Assembly: GCA_013398955.1 (NCBI GenBank)
Contig: VWPU01003067.1
Span: 62,001 to 126,000 of the forward strand
DNA from: Callaeas wilsoni
Taxonomy: Eukaryota > Chordata > Aves > Passeriformes > Callaeidae
DNA: 64,000 nucleotides
Direction: 5' to 3'
The notes under the pieces were generated by a model. That model saw only the letters and a program-made list of their open reading frames with translations, was not told where the DNA came from and made no database searches. A program made the translations under genes and the position numbers. Shown here piece by piece: positions 23,630-35,904 of this stretch (its first letter is position 1; every line of letters begins with the position of its first letter).

Positions 23630-26600
23630 GGTGAGAGGAAAGGAGAAAAAAATACATCAGAAAGAAAATGAAGACTTTCAGACTGGTTTTGCACCCCATA
23701 AGACTGGGAGATTGGAGGCTGAAAAGCAGCTACAGAGTCAAGTCACCATTAAGTACCTACTGGACAACAAGCTCATTTTTTTGTCTCTTGTGGAAGTATC
23801 CTGAAGGTTTTCTGTCCACACTGTTGGCTCTTAGAGTTAGCATTGAGAATGGTGTTGCTATTAATTGTGGTGTTTTTAAGCTTTGTACTTGTTTAGTTTT
23901 GCCTTGTAATGAATACAATTGCAACTAGGCCTTTTTCCTACTTATTTATAGTCTGTGAGTTGTAGTTGCTCTGAACGTACCTAAAGTTAGTGTTAGCCTA
24001 AAGATTTTTCTTCAGGCGTGTTAAATTAGGAGAAGTATTACAGCCCTGTCATGAGGAAGGGCGTCTGCCTCTCCATAGTTAAAGCAAATAGACATTGTTG
24101 GTAGCAGAATGTGCATGTAAAGACAAACTTGTTTGTCACAGCCTAATCAGTACTTGTGGGTGACATTCCTGACAATATTGCTGCAGGTTAAGTAGTTTTA
24201 GTGTTACCTTTTCCTTGATGTCTTCTGTGAGGAATTTTTGTTGATCTTTGGGAGTTTACCTGCTGCATATGACTTCAACATTTTACCAAATTTTTTCTCT
24301 TCCTTTATCCTGTTTTTTTTGTGTCGAACATTCAGATATATATGGTTTTACAAGCATTCTACCAAATGTTTGGGGGTTTTTGCATAAAAATAATGATTTG
24401 CTCAGTGCTATCAGGATTTCCATAAATTAAACAGAGGTAAAACTTATGTACATAAGGGTTTAGGTAACTGACTTTTGGCTGTTAACTCTTCATGTTATTT
24501 TGCACCAGATTTGACTCATTAAAATACTTCAGGAAAAATTCACTGTCCAAACCCACCCGCGTGATAAGCAGTCCTTTTTTCAAATACCCAATGAGTGTTT
24601 GGCTTATTTCTTTTGTTCAGAGTTCAGCATTGCTTGTACTGCCAGACTGCCCACGTGTAGCATTCTTTGGGATGTATTCAGTGAGTGGTGGCAGCGTTGC
24701 CCTCCTGTGCGGACAAGTGGCGTGACGTGGTGAGGAAAGGGAGCATGGCACGTTGTTCCCCACCACCACAGAGTGTAATCCCACTCTGAACTGCACTGCG
24801 AGGGTGCACCAGCTCCCTTCTGGGTAGAGCCTGGCCATATTAGCCTGGCATTGCGTTCAGGATGCTGAGCTCACTAAAGTTGACTAAGCTGCATTTGTGG
24901 GTTCAGGATCAGACCTGTGCAGCTGTGGGTGGATAATATGTGTTACATGCATATTTGGATGTGTTATTAGCATGCTCACAAACCTGCCAGGCCCCATCAC
25001 TCTCCAGTGCGCTGCCTCGCAGAGGCTTAAAACAGAACGAGTTGAATCTGCTGGAGGAGTTTTAACTTAAGTACAAGACTGCATGGAAAACCATTGCTGA
25101 GCTGGGAACTGAGTTGCGTGTGCAGTGTTCTAAGACAGAATATAAGTACAACCATACCCATAATCCTGAATTGCAGTAGTGGTTCCAAAGACAGATTTGT
25201 CTTTCATCTTCAGACACAGATATTTGCACCTGTCTCTATGTCTCTATGTTACACCTGTGTCAATAACAGCCAATTGTGTTAAACACAAACATGGTCATGT
25301 TATATTAACAGTTTGGAACATGCTTCTTTGGAATAAATGTGCTGAAGACAATAGGCAAGATCCTTGATGATCAATTTAATTTAATTTAGCATGAATCATT
25401 TAGTTGCCTTTGCCTGCAGTTGAATGAGGCTAAATATGTAAAATTAAGAAATAAATTAGAAAAGCTGAGTGTCCTTTTTTCATGTTACTTTCTCTTTTTG
25501 CTTCTGCTACAGCTTTCCGAATTTTCTGACCTTTAAAACAAGATGTAAGTGTTAATACCTGTTTACATGCTCCCACAAAAAGTCCAATAGTCATTTGTTA
25601 ACAAAAAATGTGAGTTCTTGACTATCTCAGTGTGAATGTGAATATTAGGCTATGCTAAAAATAGTGTAATGAATCAACTACAACTGCCTGTAACAGCAGA
25701 TAGAAGCAGTTGACTGAAATAAGGACTACTGGAGGGCAGGTCAGTGAACATAGGTAGCTATCTTGAATAGCTAGGTAGTGAAAAATTAGAAAATATCAAA
25801 ATAGTGTTTCTATTTTTCATCTTTTTGGAGATGTATTCTTACGTTAAGACAAAAGAAGAAATTACAATGGGATTGGGATAAAATAATTGTTACAAATATG
25901 TCTGAAGCAATGACTTTAGTATTATGTTACAATCCAAGGAGTTTCTTGCTTCAACTAAGTTTCACATTATTCTGTTGGTTATTCATGCACCTCTGTCATC
26001 ATCAGTGTAAGACAAATAAACCTATCTGTTTACACAGTGGCTCATCAATAGAATAATGACAGAGAGGAGGGGCTTGCAGTTGCAGAGATCCAGGCAAGAA
26101 TATCCATATGAGTTCTGAAATGTTCTGCCACTCCACCCAGTCTGGGGATGGACTCTGTTCTAGTTAATGTATCTGTCTGTATGTCTGTGTCCCTGCAGCT
26201 GAACACAAGTTATCTGCAGGCTCTGAAGAATACCCCTGAAATTCCTTCTCCCCTGTGAGCTAGGCAGTCTAGTGGGCAGCACCGTCATTGTGGCAGCCGT
26301 CTCTAGCTGCATGGGAGAAGATGCTTCTGATAAAATTTCTGTCAGTTAATTCCACATTTCATGACCTTGGAGCTGACTTCTGAAGAGGGCTCAGAATCAG
26401 CATGAGCCGGCACAGCTAGGCTGACCATAAGCCTTTGCATTTTCCTGTTGTAAAAGAAATGACAAAATTCAGCTTTACACAACTAAATAAATTAGGCCAA
26501 TGAAAAGAAAGAAGAAATTTAAGCAATCACTGATTGTTATACTAATACTTTTAGGTTTCTTTTCTGTTAAGAGAATGACTCTTCTTTTACAGCAAAATAG

Positions 26601-27322
26601 GGAGAGAGGATTTGCCCTTCAAGTCAACCAAAAGTCTATTGCTTTAATTCCTCATTGCTGCCTTTTTTTGGCCTTCAGCATCAGTCACAGTGTTTACCAG
26701 TCAAAGTCCCAACCCATACACCCAATATCAATTCAAGAGCTACTTAATCTATGGAAAAGTAACTGAGACTGTCTTTGTATTTGACTGAAGCACTGTGGGG
26801 AACTAAGAACTGGATTGACAAATTAGACAAAAGATATTACTAATCCTATTCACTGTATACTGTTTAATATGTATGAAGAGGATTTATAACCAGTTCCTGA
26901 AGAGTTACTTTATCATTGGTTTCATTTGTAAAGAAAAAAGTTGAACTATTTTGTAGGAGAGTTTTTCCCCTGTTTTTTGCTTCCAGAGTTTGCTTACCTG
27001 TATCCTGTCTTCTTTTGACAAAGAATCACTTGCTAGGGAACTGGAGCAGTTTGTTGATCCTCTATCTCAGTAGCGCTCTCATAGCAACATTTAGGATCAC
27101 CCTTTTCAAATTTTATCCATCTGCCCAAATGCCAGCTTATTCACATGCTCTCAAAATAAAAGAGATTTTATCTCAGGAGTGTTAACTAAGCACAGGCAAA
27201 ACTAAAACAGACTTCGCTGTACAAGGTTTAGTCAAATAGTGAGGAGCTGTAAGCACTTATGTTTACCAACTAAACATCCAACTACCAGGAAAAAAAGAGA
27301 TGTTTTCAGGTGCATAAGCTTA

Positions 27323-27358
27323 AGAATGTATTTGTAAAGAAGAATGTATTTGTAAAGA
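27323..27358. repeat. Exact 18-bp tandem duplication
   Basis: AGAATGTATTTGTAAAGA occurs twice head to tail (27323-27340, 27341-27358). Confidence 0.88.
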
Positions 27359-28545
27359 AGAAGAAAAAGGAACCAGGAGATATGACCTGCTGGGTTTAGC
27401 TCATTCCTGGTCTTATCCTGTGTTCATTGCTCTAGCAAAATAGCCACTGAAGTAATTCAGAGCTGCTTAAAAAATGAGCCAAAACTTTTGTTCTGATCCA
27501 AATCCAATTGAGGATAACAGAGAGATGGGGGTTTTTTTATTATTTTAATGATTTTATTCATGCTTTGCGTTTTGTAAATGCACACAAGAAAGACAGGCAT
27601 GTTTCTACGTATGAACCTAAGAGTCTTAAAAAGTAAAGTCTTGGTGCAAGTCAGTGGGACCTAAGTTTCTGAATAATTTTGAACATTTAATATGAGCAAA
27701 CTCACTATCCAATTCTACCTAAAATTCTTAGAACTGCTTTTATCATTACATATTCAAGCAAAATTTAAATTGGTACCTGCCACAAAGTTCAGCCAGATGT
27801 ATTAAAGTTATTAATGCAAACACATTATTCACAAAACATGTTAGTTTTTTTCCTTCCCCAAATAATCATTAAACCAGGAATAACTTAGTTGCTAGCAAGC
27901 AACCCCTACTTGCTTTATTGCATTGAAAATTCGTGTTACATACACCGTTGCCAAAACCGTCCACCGTTTTGTGTACTTCACTGAGGCGTTTCTCTCAATA
28001 CCAGAAGAACAGTAAATTTCAGAACCAAATTTCCTTGGAGCTGCTCTATTTTGCTGAGGGAGCATCTCTGTTTGACAATATACAAATGAAAGAATATGGG
28101 TTGTCTTGATGCTACTGTGAGTCAGCTCGAGAAATGAGAATACTCTTCTTTTGTCCTGTGAATAGCTTAGGTAAGCATGGCACATCATCCTTTCATTATG
28201 AAAGACTGAGAAATACTGAAAGTTTTTGTCCAACTGGAGTGTCTGTACACACACTTACATCTTTCGTTGTTGTGCTTCCAAGACATGTGATAGCATTTGA
28301 AGTTTCTTTTGTTTTTCTGATAACATTTTCATTGCAAAGTTTTTGATAATTTTTCTCTCTCTTTTCTGTTTTTCTTTTATTTCCTTCATCTATTTCTTTT
28401 TAGATAGTATATCTGAATGAAGTGAAGAATTAAACTATATAATGCAGCCTTATTATAGGCGGAACAAAATGAAGATGATCTGATGAGATAAATTGCTGAA
28501 GGTTAATAGCTTTTTAAAAATCAATCTTCCTTACAAAGGAAAAGG

Positions 28546-28616
28546 GTAAATGTCTTAGTGGATGAAGCCTTGGCCTCTCACCTTTCTGACCATAGTTCAA
28601 GTCTAAACTGTGAGGG
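28546..28616 (+). other. tRNA-Glu-like relic (possible ancient SINE head)
   Basis: About 71 bases align by eye with a tRNA-Glu(CTC)-type gene. An A-box-like TCTTAGTGGATGAAG is followed by the anticodon-loop-like CTCTCAC, then a B-box-like AGTTCAAGTCT at 28594-28604, at roughly tRNA spacing. The acceptor ends no longer pair and several stem positions are lost, so a functional tRNA is unlikely. It could be an old tRNA pseudogene or the head of an ancient tRNA-derived SINE whose body runs on past 28616. Chance resemblance is not excluded. Confidence 0.3.
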
Positions 28617-29675
28617 TCCTGAGTTGCATGCTTTATTGGGCTGAGATCAGTCTCTAGTGGGCAGGAGTCTGCATTACAAGATTCATGGGTGTATTTTTCC
28701 ATACAGGCAGTAGCAGCACGTAAAGCTGATCCAGACTACTCTGTAATCTCCCTAAGCAGTGAGGCTGATGGACCAAAGTTAGCGTCACCCTGCACAAAGC
28801 ATGAGGACGTTCCAGCTGGCAGTCCTTCGTGTCATGCCCTGGCTATGGAGTCAGACCTCCAGAGCACCCTACAGCTTTTTGTCAGCACTAAATATAATGG
28901 TCTCCACTTAACAAACAAAAATTAGGTGACTTTTTTAATAATAATGAACAGATTACTAGAGAGCTTTAATAATCATAATTGATCATTTTTCATATCAAGT
29001 TCAGGCAAAGAAATAATTTATCGCAGCTGTTATTCATAAGGAAGGCAAAAATTCAGAATATTCAAAATAATTGAAGTGTCAATTAGGAAGTTTAAGTAAA
29101 AGCGGAGAAATTAAAAAAACCCCAACATTTCTAGCATAATTTATTAGCATGTTAATCAAGTTTTAATCAGATATTAGTCTGATAATTTATGTATTCCCAT
29201 CAGTCATGTGCATGAAATGACTACTAAATAAGCTTCTTTCTGATTTAGTTTTAATAATATGTTTTAATAGAAAAGCACAGTGCATTTTGAGCAGCAAAAT
29301 GAGCAACCCAGACTGTCTACTGAATAAACATACAAGGCACACACATAAAAAGAGCTTTCAGCTAAGGAAGCTGTTGCAAGCGTGATTTTTGTAAGCAAAG
29401 ATATGTTCCCTTGAGGCCCAACTAAAAGCAGAATTTTTTAATCTTATGGGAAATTTTATTTTCTAAGCCAAAACAATGTAGTAAATGCTTGTTATTTAAA
29501 TGTGAAGGGAAAGTGTTTTGGTTCACCTGTTTGGCCTTTGCAGCAAGATACAGAGAGTCTTGTGTGAAAGTATTCAGCTGTGGGTCTGTGTATCGTGAAT
29601 GTTTTGAATAAGTTTAAAATCAGATACATAAAATGTGTGTTCTTGCTACTGAAAACACTGGGCATGCTTGTAGGG

Positions 29676-29870
29676 ATTAATAATTAATATGCAAATAGAA
29701 TTTGAAAGTCATGTGTATGCTAAGACTTAGGACCTGAGTGTATGTAAAAATGTGCATACATTCATGACACTCACATTCTCATCCCAGTGCTTTTTAATGA
29801 TTATCGCTCACTGTTAATTCAAAACACCTGCAAGTCCCTTTGTTTTGATCAAAGCACTTTTTCTCCCTTG
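29676..29870. promoter_or_regulatory. Candidate conserved regulatory element
   Basis: The block holds TAATTA (29681-29686) joined to a perfect octamer ATGCAAAT (29689-29696). It also holds a CACCTG E-box (29825-29830) and a palindromic TCF/LEF-like TTTGATCAAA (29844-29853). Clusters of homeodomain, POU and TCF motifs are common in vertebrate developmental enhancers located in gene deserts. Such motifs also occur by chance in AT-rich DNA. No conservation data are available here. Confidence 0.2.
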
Positions 29871-31539
29871 AGACTGATGGATGGCTTTGTAATTTGTGAG
29901 GTAATATGTTAAAGGTCAGGAGTTAATATGTCCTATGGAACTTGCTCTTCTACTTGCCTTCATCTCCCAAATAGGCTTATTTTTCTGTGTATCTGGAACC
30001 CCTGTTCATATATACACTAAATGTATGTGTGCTCACACTTAGGCATGTGTTTATGTGTGTGCATCTCAGCGTGTACACATATATATAAATGCACAGAGTA
30101 ACCTTTAAAAAAATTTTATGTAATACTTCTTTTTGTAACAACCTATTGCTGTTTGTACCAAGTATTATTCTTCTTCTTTTTAAAATTAAAATACCCACAA
30201 AACATGCATTTACTTTCAGCTATAGAAAATGCTAATAATGCTTTTAGAATGGTCTTTAAAAAGTCTAATTATATCATTTAAAAATGGAGAGACCAAAGGG
30301 CAAGCTAAATTCTCCTAACATAAATCAGACTTTTTTATTTCAATGACTTTAAAAACCTCAAATGCAGTAATTTTAATAGCAATGAAAGAATGAATAAGTC
30401 ATAACTCCGCCTGATCACATAACTGTCTATAACTGTTATTAAATGCTCCAAAATAAGTGAACTCATTATGTTTCTGCACTGCTTTTAGCTAATCTAAGAT
30501 TCTGCTCACTTAATCATGCAGAAAAGGCTTTAGCACAGTTTTAGACCCTCAGCAAGGTCACTTCAATGCCTTTTTTTTTTTTTTTCTGTTCTGCACTGAT
30601 CATTTAAGAACAGCACTTTGACCCGAAACTGATGATCTCTCATATAAGCTTGAATGCTTAACCCCGAAAGGGCTGTGTTTCAGATGTACATTTGCACAGC
30701 CTATTGTCATATTTGCTGCAAACTGAGCCAGACTCTCTTTTCAGGGAAGGAGGAAATGCCAATCAGAATTTGTAGATGTTGTGTGCATGATGAAAGTACA
30801 TTTTATGATACCTTCAGAGACTTGAAGTGATTTTTAAAACACATGCTCCTGCTATGGACTCTTTAATGGGTTTTAATTGGCTCTAGAAGTATGGCAATTA
30901 CATGCTGTTTTTTACTATATGTTTCTGTCAGACAATATATAAATCTTATATGTAGAATTTTCCCAGAAATCTAATTCATTTAGGCATGATAACCCATTTA
31001 GACAACTCTTGCCTACAGTGAAACTGTAAACACATCCACAAGCTAGGGAACAAATGTTGTCCCTTCTTTTCTTCATGGTGCTTGTGCTACAAAGCAAAGT
31101 GCACTTTAATGTCAGTAATGTCTTCAGAAATCAGGAGTAGAGGTGAAGTCCTACACCACAGTAGCTAAAGCAAAAACTCTTTTATTGATTCAGTGGCAGC
31201 AGGCTTGGGCTTTGAATCACAAATGAAGGCTGTAATTCTCAAACGCTAGTGAACGTGCTGAGCTTTACTCATTGGGCTTGTGCTGGTGAAATCAGCAGGA
31301 TGACTTCACCTGAGTAAAGTTGCAGAAAACTTAATCCCACAGGTTTTTGTTTCCTGATGTGCACTTTCCTTTCTCTCCTCATCTGGGCACACAGTCAGAA
31401 GGAGGCATAATGCAGCCCTAGCGCATATGCAGTGTATAGCAGGTCTGTTATAAAGGTAATCATCCAGCAACAGTCTTCTCTACACATGGTGAACAAAGTT
31501 GATCTTTATGGTCCTAAAAGGCTTTTTCAAAAATACTCT

Positions 31540-31567
31540 CTTTTTCTTTTTCTTTTTCTTTTTTATA
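31540..31567 (+). repeat. (CTTTTT)n pyrimidine repeat
   Basis: About four to five imperfect units of CTTTTT in a row. Confidence 0.8.
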
Positions 31568-33373
31568 TTTTAAAGGCAGAATATGTTTGGCATAGATGAG
31601 AAAACATTCATGTATTTCCCCCACATCTTTTCAGAGTCTTAGCCATACAAAACCAATTTTTTTTATTACATTTAATTACAAGTGAGAATAAAAATAAAAG
31701 AAAATAAATCATAAATAGGGCATTCAAATTGCTCAGTGCAGCTTTTCCTGCTATCATGGAAAAGCTGTAGCGGTGCTTACCTGCTAAGGGCTGGTCCCTA
31801 CCAATCACTGGCCCCCCCATACTTTGCTGTTAAATTAAATTTTCTTCTTTTCTACAGATATAAAACATACTCTGTGATTGTATAATTTCTGGCCATTCAA
31901 CGCTGCCTGGGGTTAGAGTCATAAAATCTAGGCTGTAGGTCTATTATGGTTCTTCCCCAGAGACAGCGTTTGTGGGCAGAAGCCCTCCCTGCCCTCTGGC
32001 CTTGCAATGGGGAATGAGAGCAGTATGCAAAGGCATTTGTACCTCATGGCAGCGCATTTGTTCTTCAGACCACTTGAAGAATAGCAAGGAGTGTAAAATG
32101 GTGTCATCACTCCCTCAGACTGTGGGATGATGGGTGCATTTACAAAGGAGGTGCGCTTTTTAGCTGTATGGGAAGATAGTTTTGCCCATACTGCCATAAA
32201 TCTTATGGCTCTCACTGCTCCTCTGGGCCTTGCATTGGCCATGCCTGTTTGGGAGACACAAGTGATTGTTTAGAGGTAGTCTGTCGTGTTAAACCATAAA
32301 CTTTTCAAGTCACAGTCTATTCATTGTTTATACTGTACCTAAGCACAACTGGTCCCAGGCCTACAGGCACTACTGCGATGCACTTGATGTAAAGGCAATA
32401 TAGTAATTCCCAATGTTACAATGTACTTTGGTATATAATAAATTAGTATTGTTGTATTTTCTGGGAAGATCAGCATAAGAATTACATTATAAATATTCTA
32501 CAACAGAGCAGCAGGTTCACGAAAGCAAAAAAACCCCAAACAAAAACACGAAAATACCCCACCAAACCAAATAAATAATGGACTAACCCTTCAACTGTAT
32601 ATAGAATAATGAAATAATATTATATTTTAATATTGTTTGCTTGAAGACAATTAATATTTAATTAAAATGTAAATTTTGGTTCATGCTATTTAGATAAATG
32701 CTTGAGCCTTGAATTGGTGCTCCATTTCTCATTTTAGATAAGAAAGTGTACAAACAAAGGTTTGAGGGAGACAATATGCCTCAAGAAGAGGAAGGAATTT
32801 GCCCAGTTCCCATTGGAGAGGTGTTGTAGTCAGAGACCCATTTTTCTGTGGCTTTTGTCATGTCCATTCAGGAACTTCAGAAAATGTGTTTGGTGAATTG
32901 TGTAACCAGGGGTTTGCAGGGCCCTTTGCTGTTGTTGCGCCCTGTTCCACATTCTGTCTGCGAAATAAAGCCACTGAAGCACTTAAACAAGTCAGATTCA
33001 TACTGCCCCATTCTGCGTGTGATAAATTATTGTGACACCATGGTACTGCCACTGGGCAGTGCCACAGAATCACTGCTACAAGGAGAATATCTTCCTTTTT
33101 TTAAGTCTGTGCTCTCATCTACACAGGCTAGCTTTTCGCTGGGAAAACAAAATCCAGCTGCTTAGAAGCAAGAAAAGACACATCTTGGACTGAATAAATA
33201 AAGCTAAATATTACTACTAGAATGGCAAATGAAAAGATTTTCTACAGGCAAGCACAAAGCAAAATCCCATTCTAAGCATTTCAGAATATGAGCGGTATCT
33301 GCATCCAAATCAGAATTGCATAAATGTGATCCACATTCTTAATTTGCTGTATCTAAATCCCAAAATCGGATGA

Positions 33374-33396
33374 GTGTGTGTGTGTGTGTGTGTGTG
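33374..33396 (+). repeat. (GT)n microsatellite
   Basis: Uninterrupted GT run of 23 bases (about 11 units), the longest dinucleotide repeat in the window and likely to be length-polymorphic. Confidence 0.95.
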
Positions 33397-33499
33397 ATGT
33401 TAATGGGGGAGGAGGAATTCTACCACATTTCATTTCTGTATTTTGCCTCTTGAGTCCACCTGAGACTTAGGAAATGCTTTAGGGCCAGCCAATAAGCAA

Positions 33500-33780
33500 C
33501 TCTGCTAGCAAAATTATTACATTCACATGGTAATGATTTATGAGGACATAGCATTATTTATGCATAATTGCGTAAGTGCTGTGTATTAGCAATCATGTTT
33601 ATAACCCCCAATGTTTAGCACATTTTAGCATGAATTATTATGCATGTGAAATACTGTGAAGTTTTTTTAAAATATTATAAAGTATTTCCTCCTAATAAAC
33701 ATGTTTGCAAATATCCAGACTGGCCTGTGAATTAAAGCAGGGTGAGAGGCATGAATCTGTATTTATTAAAGTCAATGTGA
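33500..33780. promoter_or_regulatory. Candidate conserved regulatory element
   Basis: AT-rich block with TGATTTATGA (33534-33543, resembling a PBX-HOX site) and the 10-bp palindrome TTATGCATAA (33558-33567, POU-like). There are several ATTA cores and further TTATGCAT sequence near 33640. The look is that of a vertebrate conserved non-coding element, but this is inference from motif density only. Confidence 0.18.
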
Positions 33781-34436
33781 TTCCAAAAGGAATCACATCA
33801 AATTCTAAAACCTGGTTTTTGTCCCCTGAAGGACTGACCAACTATAGAACTGAAACTGATTAAACCAAAATTATCATGAAATAAAAATATCCAGCTATGC
33901 AAAATTCTGACTGTAGTTAGCCGCTTGTAACTTTTTTCCTGCTAATTTCGTTCATAGTGTTAGAGCATCTGACCTGAATAAACTGCTTATAGGGTTATAG
34001 AACAGAGGCTATGCCAGATTTTTAAATGGTACTTTCCATTTTTTGTTTTTTAGCAGTAATTCTTTTTATTTACTATTTCTATCCAGATATTTTTCATGCT
34101 ATGCTGGAGCATAAAGAGTTATAGTTTGAAGGTTTTATTTGCAATAGTGAGTCTTATTTAGGATGCAACTCCATGCAAATTTTAATTTTAGAAAACGCGC
34201 TTTTTTTCACATCTGCCAGCAACATAGAACTTGGACATCTGGTTTTGTAAATATTTTGCGTGAATTGTAAGGAAATTTGTATTGAGTCAAGGTTTTTTGT
34301 GGTAATCACTAAAACTACATTAAATGGCTTTCTTCATTGTGGTTCATGTTTTGTTTCTCAAAAACATCAAAACCATCTCAGGATCTCATGTATTCGGTGT
34401 AAACCTAGCATGAAAATAAAGAAACTGTTCAGAGCC

Positions 34437-35320
34437 CCCGATAAACAGTTTATCACAGAGTGGTACAGTTGACACAACAGAAAACAGGATGCCATCCAGA
34501 GGGACCAGGACAAACTTGAGAAGTGGGCCCATGAGAACACCTTGAAGTTCAACAAGTCTCAGTGCAAGGTCCTGCACCTGGTTTGGGGAAGTCCCAGACA
34601 TGAGTACAGACTGAGAGCAGTCAAAGAGAGCAGCCGTGCAGAGAAGGAGTTGGGGTTCTCATGGATGAAAAGCTGGACATGAGCCAACAGTGTGCGCTCA
34701 CAGCCCAGACGGCAAACAGCATCCTGGGCTGTACCAAAAGTGAGCGGCCAGCGGTTCGAGAGAGGTGATTTTCCCTCTCTGCTCTGCCTTTGTGAGACCC
34801 CACCTGGAGTGCTGCATCCAGCCCTGTGGTTCTCAACAAAAGGACGTGGACCTATTGGAATCAGTGCAGAGGAAGGCCACAAAGATTATCAGAGGGATGG
34901 AACATTTCTTTTACAAATACAGGCTGAGAGAGCTGGGGTTGTGCAGACTGGAGAAGGGAAGGCTCCACAGAGACCTCCTTGCAACCCTTCAGTACCTTAA
35001 GGGGGCTGATAAAGAGGAAGGAGAGGGATTTTTGATACAAGCAGATGGTCACAGGACAAGGGGCAATGGTTTTAAGCCGAAGGAGGGCAGGTTTAGATTA
35101 GATGTTAGGAAGAAATTTTTTACTCTGAGGGGAATGAGGCACTGGAACAACTTGCCCAGAGAAGCTGGGAATGCCATATCCCTGGAAGTGTTTGAGACCA
35201 GGCTGAATGAGACCCTGAGCAACCTGATCTAGTGAATGGCATTCCTGCCCATGGAAGGGAGTTGGGAACCAGATGCTTTTTAAGGTCCCTTCTTACCCAA
35301 TCCATTCTACGATTCTATGA
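34437..35320 (+). mobile_element. CR1 LINE, 5'-truncated copy with intact 3' end
   Basis: The copy begins inside the reverse transcriptase, just at the catalytic-box region (decayed), with GTGGTACAGTTGACACAACA matching the GVVDT segment. It runs through the ORF2 C-terminus and 3' UTR (GGGAACCAGATGCTTTTTAA). It ends in the CR1 signature ATTCTACGATTCTATGA at 35304-35320. CR1 elements end in such 8-bp units and make no obvious target duplication. The fragment, about 880 bp, is the best preserved CR1 here: 155 codons of ORF2 remain open. It is therefore probably the youngest of the five. Transposition is impossible without the 5' part. Confidence 0.96.
34765..35232 (+). pseudogene. CR1 ORF2 C-terminal fragment, open frame
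   Basis: The 155-codon frame reads as the CR1 ORF2 C-terminus: SAFVRPHLECCIQPCGSQQK, VQRKATKIIRGMEHFFYKYR, LRELGLCRLEKGRLHRDL and VRKKFFTLRGMRHWNNLPRE. It ends at TAG after NETLSNLI. The annotated ATG is internal; the true protein began far upstream. There is a frameshift just upstream of the fragment. It has no catalytic residues and would not be functional alone. Confidence 0.92.
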
Positions 35321-35904
35321 CACAACCTCCTCTCATATATAGAGACACACAATATAAAACTCACGTAGTATATAGTATGAAAGTATCTGAAAAATCAGTC
35401 AAATGATCAAGAAAGAAAAAAGAAGTGTGCTTCCATAGTGCCCTGGAAATTGCTAGGTGTTTATTCATTATATAAGCTTTAGTTAAAGGGAGGAAAATTC
35501 TTAGAAGTACCTGGGGGGAGAAGCCACTAATCTTTGTACTTAGATTAAAAAAATTTAAAAATTTAAGAGAAGTCTGTGTACTTCAAAAGCAAATAAAATT
35601 GTGGGTTTTTCTAGACAGCAGTATTTTGATGAATTCTTATTAATTAAACTAATTTTATCTTAATTATTGATAAATCTATCAACCTCCTACAAATATTTCT
35701 TTCAAAATCACACGTATGTATTACGGTGGCACATGAAAGGAGTATTGCAAATAACCTACTCAAAGAATGTGAAATATTTTTTCCAAAACCTGAAATGAGA
35801 AGAAATATTAACTTTTACCCTTTCTAATGGTGTATTGCTGTGCAGGGAGAAAAGAAGACCCAGCTGGCCTTTCTATAGTATGTCTCCTTTGGACAATGAT
35901 GGCT
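35321..35904. other. Unique AT-rich spacer
   Basis: No feature was recognised between the CR1 3' end and the SINE. Confidence 0.6.

Larger units (their letters stand above)
23047..28545. other. Unique non-coding DNA with simple repeats
   Basis: No gene or named repeat was recognised. Local features are the T-rich tract at 23591-23629, a somewhat GC/CpG-richer patch at about 24640-24840, a small exon-like piece at 26199-26254 (see findings) and an exact 18-bp tandem duplication at 27323-27358. A 120-codon minus-strand frame at 27892-28254 has no recognisable domain. Confidence 0.55.
28617..34436. other. Unique AT-rich non-coding DNA
   Basis: No gene or named repeat was recognised. The 78-codon plus-strand frame at 28689-28925 has somewhat protein-like composition but no recognisable domain. 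Other local features are a T17 run at about 30570-30586, a (CTTTTT)n tract at about 31540-31567, the (GT)n run at 33374-33396, and two motif-dense blocks at 29676-29870 and 33500-33780. Confidence 0.55.

Noticed and set aside
27892..28254. 120-codon minus-strand frame
   Set aside because: No domain, signal or splice context; length is within chance expectation for a 64-kb window with alternative starts.
28546..28616. Functional tRNA gene
   Set aside because: Acceptor and stem pairing are lost, so only a relic can be supported.
33374..33396. GT repeat as a Z-DNA or promoter element
   Set aside because: Ordinary microsatellite; no promoter context was seen.
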